Of a DNA stretch of 64,000 nucleotides, positions 17,794 through 25,523 are shown piece by piece (the stretch's first letter is position 1; each line of letters begins with the position of its first letter). Where the stretch lies: contig PCXB01000004.1 of assembly GCA_002787535.1 (NCBI GenBank), positions 1-64,000 of the forward strand, in the 5' to 3' direction. Both the position numbers and the translations under genes were made by a program. The notes beneath the pieces were generated by a model. It worked only from the letters and a program-made list of their open reading frames with translations. It made no database searches and was not told the origin of the DNA. Source of the stretch: Deltaproteobacteria bacterium CG11_big_fil_rev_8_21_14_0_20_45_16 (lineage in GTDB: Bacteria > Bdellovibrionota > UBA2394).

Positions 17794-18825
17794 CTAAAAA
17801 CCTCCCTTCATGGCATAATAAGCTGAGCGACGAACTCTATAGTCCGGATCCTCCATCGCTGTTGTCAATAGAGTGTCACCGGATTTGCCCATAATTCGAG
17901 CAACAGCCTCAACAGCTTCTGCGCGCACTTCTGCGACGGGATGTTGCAGCTGGAATTGAATGAGCTGCAAAGACTTCTGAGATCTAATCCGGCCAAGCGC
18001 CTTAATACTTTCCGCCGCCACAAGATCATTTGAACTTTTTATTAGGCCTAGCAGATAATCTTCAGCTCGTTCGACCTTAAGATCCCCCAAAGTACGAATA
18101 CAAAGACTTGCGATATAGGGATCATAGCAATCAAATAAATACTTTAGAATTTCATCTGAATTGTCGTAACCAAGATTACTTAGAATGCTCATAAAAACAT
18201 CTCGACGCGTTGGGGCTCGGCGACTTAACGCATCAAGAATATTTTTAATCTTATTGGGATACTGCAAGCGACTCAGAGCGCGCATGGCAGCAAGAGCAAC
18301 AATGTCGTGGTCATCTTCAATAAGTTGCTCGAGTCGTGGTATAGCGTCGTAGGTCGCCAAGCTTTCCAGGCGAATGACGGCGGGTAAGCGTTTCCACCAA
18401 AACCAGGATTTGGTTTGCCTTAAGTCTTCAGCGAGATAGCCAAGCTCTCTATAAAGACGCGAAAAAACTTCATGATCTCGCCCACTGAACCGGCTGCTTG
18501 TTTGCAGGAGTATTCGACGAATGAAGCCTCGACTCTCCCAAAATCCAAATTTTCGTTTTATCAAAGGGACGACGGTCCCCGGACTTTGAAATTTATCAAC
18601 ATTCTCAAAATAATAATCGATAAGAATTCGACGAATACGTTCTTCTCGCTGTTTATTCCTGATGCGACTAAATAATCGACGAACGCGTTGAAAGCCAACC
18701 AACCCGAGTAGAGAAACAATAATCACCAATTGAATACTAATGATTGATGCAACAACCATTGCTATCGGTTGTCTCGCAAAGAGAGCGGACAAATAAATGC
18801 CGATCTGGTGACCCATACCCCCCAA
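17794..18825 (-). CDS. Membrane-anchored HEAT-repeat protein
   Basis: One N-terminal transmembrane segment (MVVASIISIQLVIIVSLLGLVGF, residues about 23-45) is followed by a basic juxtamembrane stretch and then about 250 residues of HEAT/PBS-lyase-like helical repeats. Examples are EDDHDIVALAAMRALSRLQ, SSNDLVAAESIKALGRI, HPVAEVRAEAVEAVARI and DPDYRVRRSAYYAM. Such repeats usually bind partner proteins. The start is probably the TTG at 18825, with AGGAG 11 bases upstream; an ATG three codons later is the alternative. The stop is immediately followed by the ATG of the glycosyltransferase, so a scaffold or regulator of the polysaccharide synthase is the likely job. This arrangement resembles other HEAT-plus-GT2 pairs in biofilm loci, but the role is inferred. 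Confidence 0.85.
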   Translation of the reverse strand: MGGMGHQIGIYLSALFARQPIAMVVASIISIQLVIIVSLLGLVGFQRVRRLFSRIRNKQREERIRRILIDYYFENVDKFQSPGTVVPLIKRKFGFWESRGFIRRILLQTSSRFSGRDHEVFSRLYRELGYLAEDLRQTKSWFWWKRLPAVIRLESLATYDAIPRLEQLIEDDHDIVALAAMRALSRLQYPNKIKNILDALSRRAPTRRDVFMSILSNLGYDNSDEILKYLFDCYDPYIASLCIRTLGDLKVERAEDYLLGLIKSSNDLVAAESIKALGRIRSQKSLQLIQFQLQHPVAEVRAEAVEAVARIMGKSGDTLLTTAMEDPDYRVRRSAYYAMKGGF

Positions 18826-19003
18826 AAAACTTCCAACTCCTATTCTATTTATATTGTAGCAATGTCCCGGCCTCTTGCGTTGAAGAAGAAAGTAGAGTCG
18901 TTTGGGATGCTTAGAGTAGAATCGACGCGCGGCAGCGCTCTGCCCGGACAGAGTTGAAATCCGAAATGAATTCCTAGGAGCTCATCAAAATGATTCTGAG
19001 CGA

Positions 19004-20293
19004 CTAAATTACCCGATAAGATACTTTGACGCTCAATTGCTCATCTGGAGGAAAGCCATCGAAGGCTCCTGGAAGCAGTTGAATTCGCTTTTGATCGATC
19101 ATTACTTGATAGTATTGAGGATCAACCGGAATATTATTAATTGTTACCTGAACTTCTGTTGGGGAGCAGATCAAATTTGTCCCTTGCTCAGAATAGATGA
19201 TTTGCTCTTGAAGTTGATCAAATAAGGGACCGTAGTCTTCTGAGCGTATATCGAAGAACGCTCCACCAGTACGCTTGGTCAACGCAAGATGCGCCGTACC
19301 AATCCTGTTGATTCCACCACCAGAAGTATCTCCGACAATAGAATAATACTTGTAACCGGCGTTGTTATCCAGGCTCGATATTACATCGGAAAACATCAAA
19401 TCAGTTATTTCGGGATAGGCGTTTTTATTGGGATCAGTGAAATCAAAATCGGCGCGATCGAAGGCCACATTCAAATCATCATCGGACAGAGTCACAACGT
19501 TAACAGTAATATCCGGCAAAAGAACCTGAGAAATGTCTTGGCCCAGAACCGCAGAAATACAGGCGGGAGTACCATTGAAATTCGATTGATAGTCCCGAGG
19601 GCGATAGTACTTTCCGGCGCCCTGACAATCACTAGGTTCTACAGGTAGTCCCACATAAGGAGTGTCCGCGGGAATTACATCGGGAAGCGTTTGAATAAAA
19701 TCAAATGGCATAAAGACTCTCGCAAAAGCCATATCCGCCCACTTTGACCACGTCTCCATTTCAAAATAGAAAACATCTGGATCAGCAATCTGCGGAGCAA
19801 ATGGATTGGCCCCGCCCCATCCTGATCGAATGGCGGCGCCATCTTTATCAAAGATCAAAAGCATCTTAAAATTTTCAGCTTGCGACAAAATTCCATCAAT
19901 AAAACCCTGAACTTCATTCACGACTTTAGCGATTTCGTTCGTCATTGAACCGCTATCATCAATTAAAAACACAACATTGGCGCCACTTACATAGTTTGGT
20001 GTTAGGAGAAAGGTTTCGTCCCTTTGCGTTCCAGGCGTACAATCTCCGCCACCCGATCCATCATCTGAACCGTCGCCCGATCCATCATCCACCGGAATTT
20101 TAAGTGGATCGGATCCAGTCTTTGTAGGATCTACATTAATTCCATCCGTAGTGTCAGCTGATACAGGTACAACTCGATTGACTCCAATATTTCCATTAGC
20201 ACAAGAAGCAAGCAAGGATCCCACTCCTAAGAGCAAAAAGCTCCGCTGAAACAACTTCAAAAGATAGTTTAAATTTTTCTTCCTTGTTCCCAT
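19004..20293 (-). CDS. VWA-domain lipoprotein
   Basis: The ATG at 20293 has CAGGAG upstream and begins a lipoprotein signal with lipobox LLASC (Cys31). An Asp/Gly/Ser low-complexity linker follows (PVDDGSGDGSDDGSGGG). A von Willebrand A domain then starts near residue 110, with an intact MIDAS first motif in VVFLIDDSGSMTNE. Residues up to about 380 alternate strands and helices as expected for VWA. The C-terminus is a small beta domain (VQVTINNIPVDPQYYQ). Lipidated VWA proteins in this group of bacteria are usually surface or periplasmic adhesion or assembly factors; the exact role is unknown. It is divergent from the Agl/Glt-like cluster across a 361-bp regulatory region. Confidence 0.88.
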   Translation of the reverse strand: MGTRKKNLNYLLKLFQRSFLLLGVGSLLASCANGNIGVNRVVPVSADTTDGINVDPTKTGSDPLKIPVDDGSGDGSDDGSGGGDCTPGTQRDETFLLTPNYVSGANVVFLIDDSGSMTNEIAKVVNEVQGFIDGILSQAENFKMLLIFDKDGAAIRSGWGGANPFAPQIADPDVFYFEMETWSKWADMAFARVFMPFDFIQTLPDVIPADTPYVGLPVEPSDCQGAGKYYRPRDYQSNFNGTPACISAVLGQDISQVLLPDITVNVVTLSDDDLNVAFDRADFDFTDPNKNAYPEITDLMFSDVISSLDNNAGYKYYSIVGDTSGGGINRIGTAHLALTKRTGGAFFDIRSEDYGPLFDQLQEQIIYSEQGTNLICSPTEVQVTINNIPVDPQYYQVMIDQKRIQLLPGAFDGFPPDEQLSVKVSYRVI

Positions 20294-20490
20294 ATACTTA
20301 CTCCTGAACATCCAACTCAATATTCCTGCAAGGGATATACCGCTTTTGCAAAAGTACAAAGAATTTCCATATACAGACGTTTCACTTAAATTCTGCATAG
20401 GTCGATAAGGCAAAAACGGGGCGAATGGCAAATTAAGCCAGACATTTCTGCCAGACTCTGGAGTATCCCCTAGGCAGTTTAGACGACATA

Positions 20491-20513
20491 AATTGTAAAC
20501 TATTTTTACAATT
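20491..20513. promoter_or_regulatory. Inverted repeat AATTGTAAA-N5-TTTACAATT
   Basis: Perfect 9-bp arms with a 5-bp centre, lying in the divergent region between the VWA lipoprotein gene and the TolQ-like gene. The size and spacing fit a dimeric regulator operator. Which of the two genes it would control is not clear. Confidence 0.45.
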
Positions 20514-20559
20514 CAAGAAATTCAGGCGCTTAGACCATGAACGCCACTTCATAGATGTC

Positions 20560-20599
20560 TCGGTACGACTCTTGAATATTCGGTACGACTCTTGAATAT
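20560..20599. repeat. Tandem 20-bp direct repeat before the motor cluster
   Basis: TCGGTACGACTCTTGAATAT occurs twice, back to back and without a mismatch, ending about 55 bp upstream of the TolQ-like start codon. The perfect identity and the two-turn (20-bp) period suggest either a recent duplication or a pair of binding sites on the same DNA face. AAGGAGG follows directly but has no useful ORF. Confidence 0.85.
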
Positions 20600-20654
20600 A
20601 AGGAGGATGATCCCTTAAGGGGAATGACCAGTTTTTAATGAAAGGAATACTGAG

Positions 20655-21419
20655 ATGGTCGAGCAAATTAATGAGACAGCACAACAGTCACTAATCGGAT
20701 ACTTCTTTGCTGGTGGGGTTTTTATGTGGGTAATCCTTGCGATCAGCTTTGTCGCCATGGCAATTGGCCTCGAAAGATATTTTGCCCTTCGACATCGGTT
20801 CTCAATCGATGGCCGCCGACTATTTAACGAGGTCAAAAAGTATATTACCGCCAACGACTGGCGACGAGCTCTCGAAACTTGCCGTCAGTATGCTCACAAG
20901 CCTTTGGCACAAGTTTTAGGCGCCGGACTTAGCCATGCCGACCAACCAGTTGAAGAAATTGAAACCGCGATGGAATCACAAACACTTTACTATGTTCCAC
21001 GAATTAATGATCGACTGAGCTATCTTTCAACTTTGGCAAATATCGCTACACTTGTTGGATTACTTGGGACGATTTCGGGCTTGATTGCCGCCTTCTCGGC
21101 CGTAGGAGGTGTTATCGACGCGGGAATTTCCAAAGAAGAAGCCCTCGCTCAAGGTATCGGGATCGCGATGTATACTACAGCTTTTGGTTTGATCGTTGCG
21201 ATTCCCAGTTTGTTAGCTCATATGTACCTTTCAAACAAAGCTAATCAAATCATCGATGATATCGATCACTATGCGACCTCGCTAAAGCAACTTATTCAGC
21301 GAGTTAAGGCGAAAGGACAGGTTCCTCAAGTGGCCTTAGATTTTTCAACCGACTCTAAAGTGTCTCAAAAATCCGAATCACGAGTTGGTGCCCCTGCAAC
21401 TGACACAGGAACCAATTAA
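20655..21419 (+). CDS. MotA/TolQ/ExbB-family proton channel (AglR-like)
   Basis: Inner-membrane proton-channel subunit. Three hydrophobic segments are visible in the TolQ arrangement: GVFMWVILAISFVAMAIGL (about 17-36), LANIATLVGLLGTISGLIAAF (about 122-142) and AMYTTAFGLIVAIPSLLAHMY (about 172-192), with the cytoplasmic loop between the first two. The TVGLLGT..G and GI..AL.TTA.GL.VAIP family signatures are present. The length of 254 residues is typical. AAAGGA precedes the ATG. It starts a run of nine same-strand genes with two TolR-type partners, so it is likely the channel of an energised envelope machine like AglRQS of Myxococcus rather than the housekeeping Tol-Pal system (no tolA, tolB or pal nearby). 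Confidence 0.9.
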   Translation: MVEQINETAQQSLIGYFFAGGVFMWVILAISFVAMAIGLERYFALRHRFSIDGRRLFNEVKKYITANDWRRALETCRQYAHKPLAQVLGAGLSHADQPVEEIETAMESQTLYYVPRINDRLSYLSTLANIATLVGLLGTISGLIAAFSAVGGVIDAGISKEEALAQGIGIAMYTTAFGLIVAIPSLLAHMYLSNKANQIIDDIDHYATSLKQLIQRVKAKGQVPQVALDFSTDSKVSQKSESRVGAPATDTGTN

Positions 21420-21442
21420 ATAGTTTTTGGAGAAAGAATAAT

Positions 21443-21928
21443 ATGAGTTTTCTTCGCAAAAAACAAAGACGACGAGAAAGCCAGGAACAAGAACTAAATC
21501 TCATTCCGGTTATGAACCTCTTCGTTTGTCTCGTACCTTTTCTGCTCTTGACGGCTGCTTTTGTTAAGCTGGGCGGGGTGGATCTTGAATTGCCTAAGGC
21601 GGCTTCGGGAGAGGCCGTAAAGGAGAACGAAAAATCTAACGAAGTTGATCTTATTGTCCAATTGGATGGTAGTCGCATCATGCTTACTGGCTACGAAAAA
21701 GGCTTCACGAACGAGATTGAAAATCTACGAAGTGAATTCAACGTGGATTCTCCCGAAAAGTTAGCAAAATTTTTAACGGAAGTTAGCCTGGGTAGCCGCA
21801 AGTTAAATGCTTCACTATTTAAAGCTAGTCCTCAAACTCGATTCGAAGATGCCGTAAAAGTTTTGAGTGTATTGCGAAAACACGAGGCCCTTAAGTCAGT
21901 CGTTTTAGCGACGGATAGAGTTAATTAG
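21443..21928 (+). CDS. TolR/ExbD-family protein lacking the channel Asp
   Basis: Partner subunit of the TolQ-like channel. It has a short basic cytoplasmic N-terminus, one membrane helix (residues about 20-40), and a periplasmic domain ending with the repeat-like VLSVLRKHEALKSVVLAT seen in TolR folds. The key position is unusual: where ExbD and TolR have the proton-carrying Asp (P-x-V/M-D), this protein reads IPVMNLF with Asn25. It therefore probably cannot relay protons itself and may be a structural partner of the second TolR-like subunit encoded directly downstream. The ATG has GGAG about 10 bases upstream. It lies 23 bp after the channel gene. Confidence 0.88.
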   Translation: MSFLRKKQRRRESQEQELNLIPVMNLFVCLVPFLLLTAAFVKLGGVDLELPKAASGEAVKENEKSNEVDLIVQLDGSRIMLTGYEKGFTNEIENLRSEFNVDSPEKLAKFLTEVSLGSRKLNASLFKASPQTRFEDAVKVLSVLRKHEALKSVVLATDRVN

Positions 21929-21942
21929 TTTTGGGAGCAGCC

Positions 21943-22398
21943 GTGAAGAAAAAACGTCGACAAAGACCAAAAACAAGCCCACTGATGCTAACTCCCATGG
22001 TCGATATGCTTACGGTAATCTTGATTTTCTTGATCGTTCATTATTCTCCTGAAACGGCCAAGATTAAGAAATCGGCTGACATCAAACTTCCCATGTCAGA
22101 ATTATCACTCAAGAAAGTGCCCCGAATTCAAATCGAAATTAATGACCAACATATTCAATTTAACGGCTTAGCCCTAGACGGTTTAAACCCGTCTGACGCT
22201 CATTCCGCATCATGGAAACCTTTGAGTGAGGCTTTGGCTCGAGGTTCCGTAAAGAAAGACGAGCCAATTTTGATTATGGCCGACAAGAACACATCCTTTG
22301 TGTATGTCGACCGCACCGTTGGACATTTAGCAGCCAACGGATTTTCTGAAGTTTATTTTCTGACCGAACAAGATAAAAAAGCCAAGGAGGGGAATTAA
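21943..22398 (+). CDS. TolR/ExbD-family protein with channel Asp
   Basis: Second TolR-type subunit. The GTG at 21943 is preferred over the TTG at 21931 because GGGAG lies just before it and it gives the usual short Lys/Arg-rich N-terminus. The membrane helix starts with LTPMVDMLTVILIFLI; D21 is at the position of the essential proton-conducting Asp of ExbD/TolR. The periplasmic part contains the family-like segment DEPILIMADKNTSFVYVDRTV. It begins 14 bp after the previous gene. With the Asn-containing paralogue it probably forms a heteromeric stator like AglQ/AglS. Confidence 0.9.
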   Translation: MKKKRRQRPKTSPLMLTPMVDMLTVILIFLIVHYSPETAKIKKSADIKLPMSELSLKKVPRIQIEINDQHIQFNGLALDGLNPSDAHSASWKPLSEALARGSVKKDEPILIMADKNTSFVYVDRTVGHLAANGFSEVYFLTEQDKKAKEGN

Positions 22399-22399
22399 A

Positions 22400-22639
22400 A
22401 TGATACCTTTTGTATTTTTTATGATGACAGAAGTAAGCCCTGGCCCTCAAGTAACTGTAGAAAAGGAAGTCGTGTATCAAAAGGAGACCACTATTGACCT
22501 AGAAGGCTCTAAGGTTGAGGGTGAAAACCAACTTCCCCCAGCTTTCTTCGTTACCAAGATGGCAACACCGAAAGCCGAAAGCCTCTTGGCACAACGCTTG
22601 AAGTTTAAACTTAAAGACTACAACGAGCTCGGATTTTAA
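22400..22639 (+). CDS. Small conserved-looking protein of motor cluster
   Basis: A protein of 79 residues with an excellent ribosome binding site (AAGGAGGGGAATTAAA before ATG), one base after the preceding stop, so it is clearly translated with the cluster. The N-terminus MIPFVFFMM is short and hydrophobic. The rest is polar, with a C-terminal motif-like part (LPPAFFVTKMATPKAESLL, RLKFKL). I do not recognise a family. Its position between the TolR-like and AgmX/PglI-like genes suggests a small accessory subunit, as seen in Glt-type clusters. Confidence 0.8.
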   Translation: MIPFVFFMMTEVSPGPQVTVEKEVVYQKETTIDLEGSKVEGENQLPPAFFVTKMATPKAESLLAQRLKFKLKDYNELGF

Positions 22640-22657
22640 AGATAAAGGAACCTAGGC

Positions 22658-23944
22658 GTGAATTACTGGAGACTCAAAGTTAAGCGGCCCCTGGAGATCG
22701 AAGAAAACTTCGATCTCAGACAATTTCCGCATATCTTGGCAGGAGACGAGAGTTCCAATCAGATTTGTCTTTATACAACTGATATTCCATCTTCCTTTCC
22801 TCTTTTGAAGATGCGATTTGGCAAACCCGTCATTCGTCTCACCGAGGAGATCTTGCCAAGTTTCAGGGGAAAATTTGTTAAATCAAAAAATTGGAAATCA
22901 AGACTCTATTCAGGCCAAGAATATACACTGGATTCCAACGCCGAATGGAAAATTGGTGATATTGCATTCCGACTTGAATCGGCACAGAACCTTCCCTTGG
23001 CAATCGATCCATCTAACAATGACCCTCTTGAGCGAAAACATGCTATTCAATCCGTTGCGCAATCAGCACTTGCTCATATTTCGATGGTCGTCTTGTTGTT
23101 TTTACTCTCCTTTGCCATCAACACGCTTCGACCCAAAAAAGAAGAGCTGATGGTCGAGAAAATTAGTATTCAAAAAGTAGAAGATCTTTTTAAGAAGAAA
23201 GAAGAGCCCCAGCCTGAAATTATGTTAGCCGAGGATGAACCCCAACTGGCTCAGGCACCAGAAACGGAAAAGGCCAAGAAGTCGGCCTCTCCCAAAAAGG
23301 TCAAGAAGGCTCGCGCTTCTGCGGCGGCAGGTGGCAAAGCTCTCGCCCCCAAGCCTGATGTCTCCAAAATGGGCTTACTTGCCATTCAATCTGCCAGCAC
23401 TTCTTCCGACCGAAGCTTAAGCATCAACAAACCCAAGATCGTTAATACCAGCTCTCAAGTTGCCGAAATGGGTGCCAGCCTGGCCCCTCTTAGTGCGGGC
23501 GTTCGTGCTGGAATGGGAACGCAAGAGGTCGCTAGTCTCGGTGGTTTGTCCGGCGGAAATTATAAAAATGGAGAATTCAGTAATTCCATTAAAGGAAAAT
23601 CGACCCCTTCCATTCAGCTTGTTCGGAAAGAAATTGAAATTCGTGGGGGACTAGACCCCGCTATTATCCAGCAGATTATCGAGGAGCGATTGGCTGAGGT
23701 CCGATACTGCTATGAGAACATCCTTTTGAAGAAAACGAATCTAAGCGGAAAATTGTCAACATCTTGGACAATCTTAGCTGACGGATCGGTCTCCGAAACG
23801 AAGTCAAGCTCCAACGATATTAAGGAAAAAGACCTACATGACTGTGTTCGTCAAAGAATCAATCAATGGAAGTTTCCGAGCCCCAAAGGTGGCGGGGTCG
23901 TACACGTAAAATATCCTTTTGTTTTTAGTTCGTTGGGTAGCTAA
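22658..23944 (+). CDS. AgmX/PglI (GltG/GltJ)-type envelope protein
   Basis: GTG start with AAAGGAACC upstream. Residues 1-120 form a beta-rich N-terminal domain (SNQICLYT, EWKIGDIAFRLE) that could be FHA-like. One membrane helix spans about 138-156. A Lys/Glu/Ala/Pro-rich linker (about 160-235) could cross the periplasm. The C-terminal 100 residues are the AgmX/PglI, TonB-like domain: VRYCYE after the first helix, LSGKLSTSWTILADGSVSE, and WKFPSPKGGGVVHVKYPF. The two Cys in the domain (RYCYE, HDCVR) are typical and probably form a disulfide. This protein likely couples the inner-membrane TolQ/TolR motor to outer-membrane components encoded downstream. Confidence 0.88.
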   Translation: MNYWRLKVKRPLEIEENFDLRQFPHILAGDESSNQICLYTTDIPSSFPLLKMRFGKPVIRLTEEILPSFRGKFVKSKNWKSRLYSGQEYTLDSNAEWKIGDIAFRLESAQNLPLAIDPSNNDPLERKHAIQSVAQSALAHISMVVLLFLLSFAINTLRPKKEELMVEKISIQKVEDLFKKKEEPQPEIMLAEDEPQLAQAPETEKAKKSASPKKVKKARASAAAGGKALAPKPDVSKMGLLAIQSASTSSDRSLSINKPKIVNTSSQVAEMGASLAPLSAGVRAGMGTQEVASLGGLSGGNYKNGEFSNSIKGKSTPSIQLVRKEIEIRGGLDPAIIQQIIEERLAEVRYCYENILLKKTNLSGKLSTSWTILADGSVSETKSSSNDIKEKDLHDCVRQRINQWKFPSPKGGGVVHVKYPFVFSSLGS

Positions 23945-23953
23945 ACTTGGACT

Positions 23954-24601
23954 ATGAGAAATTTACATTCCTACTTATTGCTGATCCTAGGTGCTTCTTT
24001 GCTTTCAACCTCTCTTCAAGCTCAAGATGAATTCGAGCGCGTCGAGGTCTTAGACCATCCCCGCTTTTCGCTTACCAATCGCCTCGTCATCGATGCCGAT
24101 CTTAGCTTTCTTCCTTTAGATGCCTATTACAAACCCATCCTGGTTGATATTGCAGCATCTTATCAGTTTACTGACTGGTTTTCTTGGGAAGTCGCTCGCC
24201 TCTCGTGGTCTCTCACAAACTATGACACAGGTCTTAATGACGTCATTCAAGCTAAAATCCAAGAAGAAGCCGAAGATCCTACGATTCGTACAACAACGGA
24301 TCAAAGCCTCAAGGACACAACATATAAAGTTTCTTCAACTGGATTTATCAATCTTCTCTATAGTAAAAGCAATTGGTTCAACAACGCTGTTGTTTATCAC
24401 TATTGGCAGGCTGGCGTTGGCTTTGGGATGTACCAGCTAGATTACGAAATGCAACAGACCCTGGACTTAGTCTTGCGAGCCAGATTTTTCTTAAATGAAC
24501 ATTTTATGCTCAATATCCGAGGCGGACATAGCTTTGGCTTCAATAGCAATGCCCCCAAAAATATAAGCTTTCTTTCGCTCGGAGGTGGATTTGCTTTTTA
24601 G
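23954..24601 (+). CDS. Outer-membrane beta-barrel protein
   Basis: Signal peptide (LLLILGASLLSTSLQA, then QDEF) followed by alternating amphipathic strands with abundant aromatic residues (FTDWFSWEVARLSWSL, WFNNAVVYHYWQAGVGFGMY). A C-terminal strand ends in FAF, the terminal-Phe signal used by the Bam machinery. The length of 215 residues fits an 8-strand barrel. It resembles the proteins annotated as outer membrane beta-barrel domain proteins in Myxococcus and Bdellovibrio relatives and matches GltA/GltB/GltH-type components by position. The gene starts 9 bp after the AgmX/PglI-like gene. Confidence 0.85.
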   Translation: MRNLHSYLLLILGASLLSTSLQAQDEFERVEVLDHPRFSLTNRLVIDADLSFLPLDAYYKPILVDIAASYQFTDWFSWEVARLSWSLTNYDTGLNDVIQAKIQEEAEDPTIRTTTDQSLKDTTYKVSSTGFINLLYSKSNWFNNAVVYHYWQAGVGFGMYQLDYEMQQTLDLVLRARFFLNEHFMLNIRGGHSFGFNSNAPKNISFLSLGGGFAF

Positions 24602-25523
24602 TCTTGGCATTTTACTGATTGCTCAAACATCGGCCGAGACAGCGATTATCAGCAAAGTCCCGGATGATTGGTATCGGTCGACGACCAAGCTTTTTAAATA
24701 TTGTGTTGACGTAAAATTTGAGCATCCGATCTGTCCCCAAATCAATCGCGGAAATTTTGGAGAAATTAATTTTGAGTCTGAGTTTTTTAAAGCTCCCGTG
24801 GGAGGATTAACCTCTAAAACACTTTTTCAAGCTCAGGTTCTTTATGAGGTTAATCGACCCCCTGTGTACTGGTTAGTGGGACTGAATTTGACAGGGCCGA
24901 AACCAGAAAAAATAGATCCTCGTTTGTGGGCGGAAGCTCAATGGCTTTACGCGCGGAGCTTATTCGATCGACATGAATATCAAAAGAGTTTGGAGGTCTT
25001 TGATAAGCTTGTAGATGAAATGAAGGGCCGTGCGCTCTTTCATCAGCAAAGAGCCTGGGCGCAATTCTTTAATCGGCAGTTTGATAAAGCGCTTGGCAGC
25101 ATTGTCTCATCTGAAAGTCCGCTAATTTACGAAGTGGCTTTCTTTGAAAAGTGGTTTTTGCGCGCTCTTATCGAAAAGGAAAACTGCCTATACGGTGACG
25201 CCATTAAAAGCATTACGGAGGGTCGCAAACAGCTAACGGCTCGAAAACCTGATCCGGGGAAACATCCTTGGGTTATTTTGTGCAAACGGGAAGGTCTCGG
25301 CACAACCTGCAGCCGTTTAAGTGCCTGGTACGACCGAGTCTACCAACAAAAATCAAAAAGCTCCCTGGATGATTTGGATTTACTGGAAATTGAACTTAAA
25401 GATCGCTTAACCCCTGGTCAAAAGGAAAAAAGTAGCTCCTCCATTGTATGGCCCTTTGTAGGAGAAAATTGGAAGGATGAGTTGGGCCATTATTCGGTTC
25501 CAATTAAATCGGCATGCTCTTAG
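24591..25523 (+). CDS. Exported TPR-like protein of motor cluster
   Basis: The preferred start is the TTG at 24591, five bases after GGAGG; a GTG at 24585 is the alternative. Either overlaps the end of the barrel gene, implying coupled translation. The N-terminus LLFSLGILLIAQTSA is a signal peptide. Residues 100-210 contain tetratricopeptide-like helical pairs (LWAEAQWLYARSLFDRHEY, ALFHQQRAWAQFFNRQFDKAL), and there are paired Cys residues (YCVDVKFEHPICP, LCKREGLGTTC). A periplasmic adapter is the likely role, comparable in position to GltE/AglT-type TPR proteins; the assignment to a particular Glt subunit is inference. Confidence 0.8.
   Translation: MLFSLGILLIAQTSAETAIISKVPDDWYRSTTKLFKYCVDVKFEHPICPQINRGNFGEINFESEFFKAPVGGLTSKTLFQAQVLYEVNRPPVYWLVGLNLTGPKPEKIDPRLWAEAQWLYARSLFDRHEYQKSLEVFDKLVDEMKGRALFHQQRAWAQFFNRQFDKALGSIVSSESPLIYEVAFFEKWFLRALIEKENCLYGDAIKSITEGRKQLTARKPDPGKHPWVILCKREGLGTTCSRLSAWYDRVYQQKSKSSLDDLDLLEIELKDRLTPGQKEKSSSSIVWPFVGENWKDELGHYSVPIKSACS

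Noticed and set aside
20655-22398. Housekeeping Tol-Pal system
   Set aside because: No tolA, tolB or pal follow; there are two TolR-type genes and an AgmX/PglI-type protein instead.
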